Source: Lyngbya aestuarii BL J
Lineage (GTDB): Bacteria > Cyanobacteriota > Cyanobacteriia > Cyanobacteriales > Microcoleaceae
Reading direction: 5' to 3'
NCBI RefSeq assembly: GCF_000478195.2
Contig: NZ_AUZM01000006.1
Location: forward strand, 62,001 to 126,000
DNA length: 64,000 bases
Made by a program: the position numbers and the translations under genes. Below, piece by piece: positions 63,718 through 64,000 of the stretch (its first letter is position 1; each line of letters begins with the position of its first letter). Below the pieces are notes generated by a model that worked only from the letters and a program-made list of their open reading frames with translations, did not search any database and had not been told where the DNA came from.

Positions 63718-64000
63718 TTAATGAATTTCATTAAAGAGATTTTTACTCAAAAACTTGAATAAACTAAAAATAATCAAGGGCAAAGAAAACCAAACAATAA
63801 TAATATTCATAAAATGAGTTACATTGTTTGCAAAAACTGCGTCTATTCTCCAACTCATAAAGACGACAGGAGATATTATTAAAAGCAAAGCAATTTCAGG
63901 TTGACTATTTAATTTAAAAGATAATTTAAAAGTTGCGATTAAACCTAAAAATATAGAAAAAATAATCGTAGATATTTCTGCCCATTCCCAAGCAGACTCT
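63718..64000 (-). CDS. Membrane protein, C-terminal part (runs off right edge)
   Basis: A minus-strand frame is open from the window edge to the stop at 63718-63720 (about 94 codons). It reads ESAWEWAEISTIIFSIFLGL, with hydrophobic stretches at STIIFSIFLGLIATF, IALLLIISPVVFM and FMNIIIVWFSLPLIIFSLF, and ends KNLFNEIH. At least three membrane spans. Family not recognised; the N-terminus is outside the window. Confidence 0.6.
   Translation of the reverse strand, partial: ESAWEWAEISTIIFSIFLGLIATFKLSFKLNSQPEIALLLIISPVVFMSWRIDAVFANNVTHFMNIIIVWFSLPLIIFSLFKFLSKNLFNEIH

Overview
The window looks like a chromosomal piece of a filamentous cyanobacterium of the Oscillatoriales type (Planktothrix, Lyngbya or Limnoraphis-like; this placement is inference). 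The grounds are repeated HIP1 octamers (GCGATCGC), a group 2 sigma-70 factor, DnaJ/pentapeptide and SLH/NAGPA proteins, a DUF3747 protein, many PAS/GAF/REC signalling genes, RTX-like secreted proteins and a PEP-CTERM tail. I see no rRNA, tRNA, CRISPR array or phage structural gene.

Layout. 1-7.8 kb is an accessory block on the minus strand: the start of a Phd/YefM-like antitoxin, a RelE/HigB-like toxin with its HTH antitoxin, a duplicated antitoxin tail, and an overlapping pair made of a P-loop ATPase and a giant STAND-ATPase/14-WD40 protein. 8.2-13.5 kb holds a decayed gene, an SLH-anchored phosphodiester glycosidase, a J-domain/pentapeptide protein and small membrane proteins. 13.5-19.2 kb holds a NarL-type regulator, moeA, a diguanylate cyclase, cobO, a 210-bp MITE-like element and the sigma factor. 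20-26 kb has a dicarboxylate symporter gene broken by one UAG, a ClC channel and a HerA-like ATPase. 26.4-29.5 kb is a second accessory block: a toxin-antitoxin pair and a DNA methyltransferase with a nuclease-like C-terminus, with two copies of one short repeat on either side of the methyltransferase. 29.5-45.6 kb holds a pentapeptide protein, two giant sensor kinases, ribBA, and a run of response-regulator genes (REC-kinase, then REC with a dead GGDEF domain) leading into a secreted RTX-like protein. 45.6-50.7 kb holds a DUF3747 protein with an expanding repeat tail, a VOC pseudogene, aroF, def, a second MITE-like element and a metallo-hydrolase-like protein. 51-64 kb holds Uma2, ThrE-like exporter, lipase, CDF transporter, RTX protein, panB, a Ser/Thr kinase, a CPA2 antiporter and a membrane protein running off the right edge.

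The most striking signal is upstream of aroF (DAHP synthase, first step of aromatic amino-acid synthesis). Reading towards aroF on the minus strand there are two successive attenuators. Each has a tiny ORF crowded with Tyr/Phe/Trp codons (18 aa, MFTANSYFYYWFSPVHRE; 20 aa, MTLLYTYFYGFYFWPRTHSG), an intrinsic terminator, and a sequence at the end of the ORF that can pair with the 5' arm of that terminator. This is the layout of ribosome-mediated attenuation, present twice in tandem. The encoded AroF shows no separate N-terminal regulatory domain, so feedback may act at the RNA level.

Other points of interest: the two MITE-like elements carry an identical 65-bp core in opposite orientation inside same-orientation flanks; the methyltransferase is fused to a PD-(D/E)xK-like domain and ends inside a repeat; and several genes are visibly decaying.
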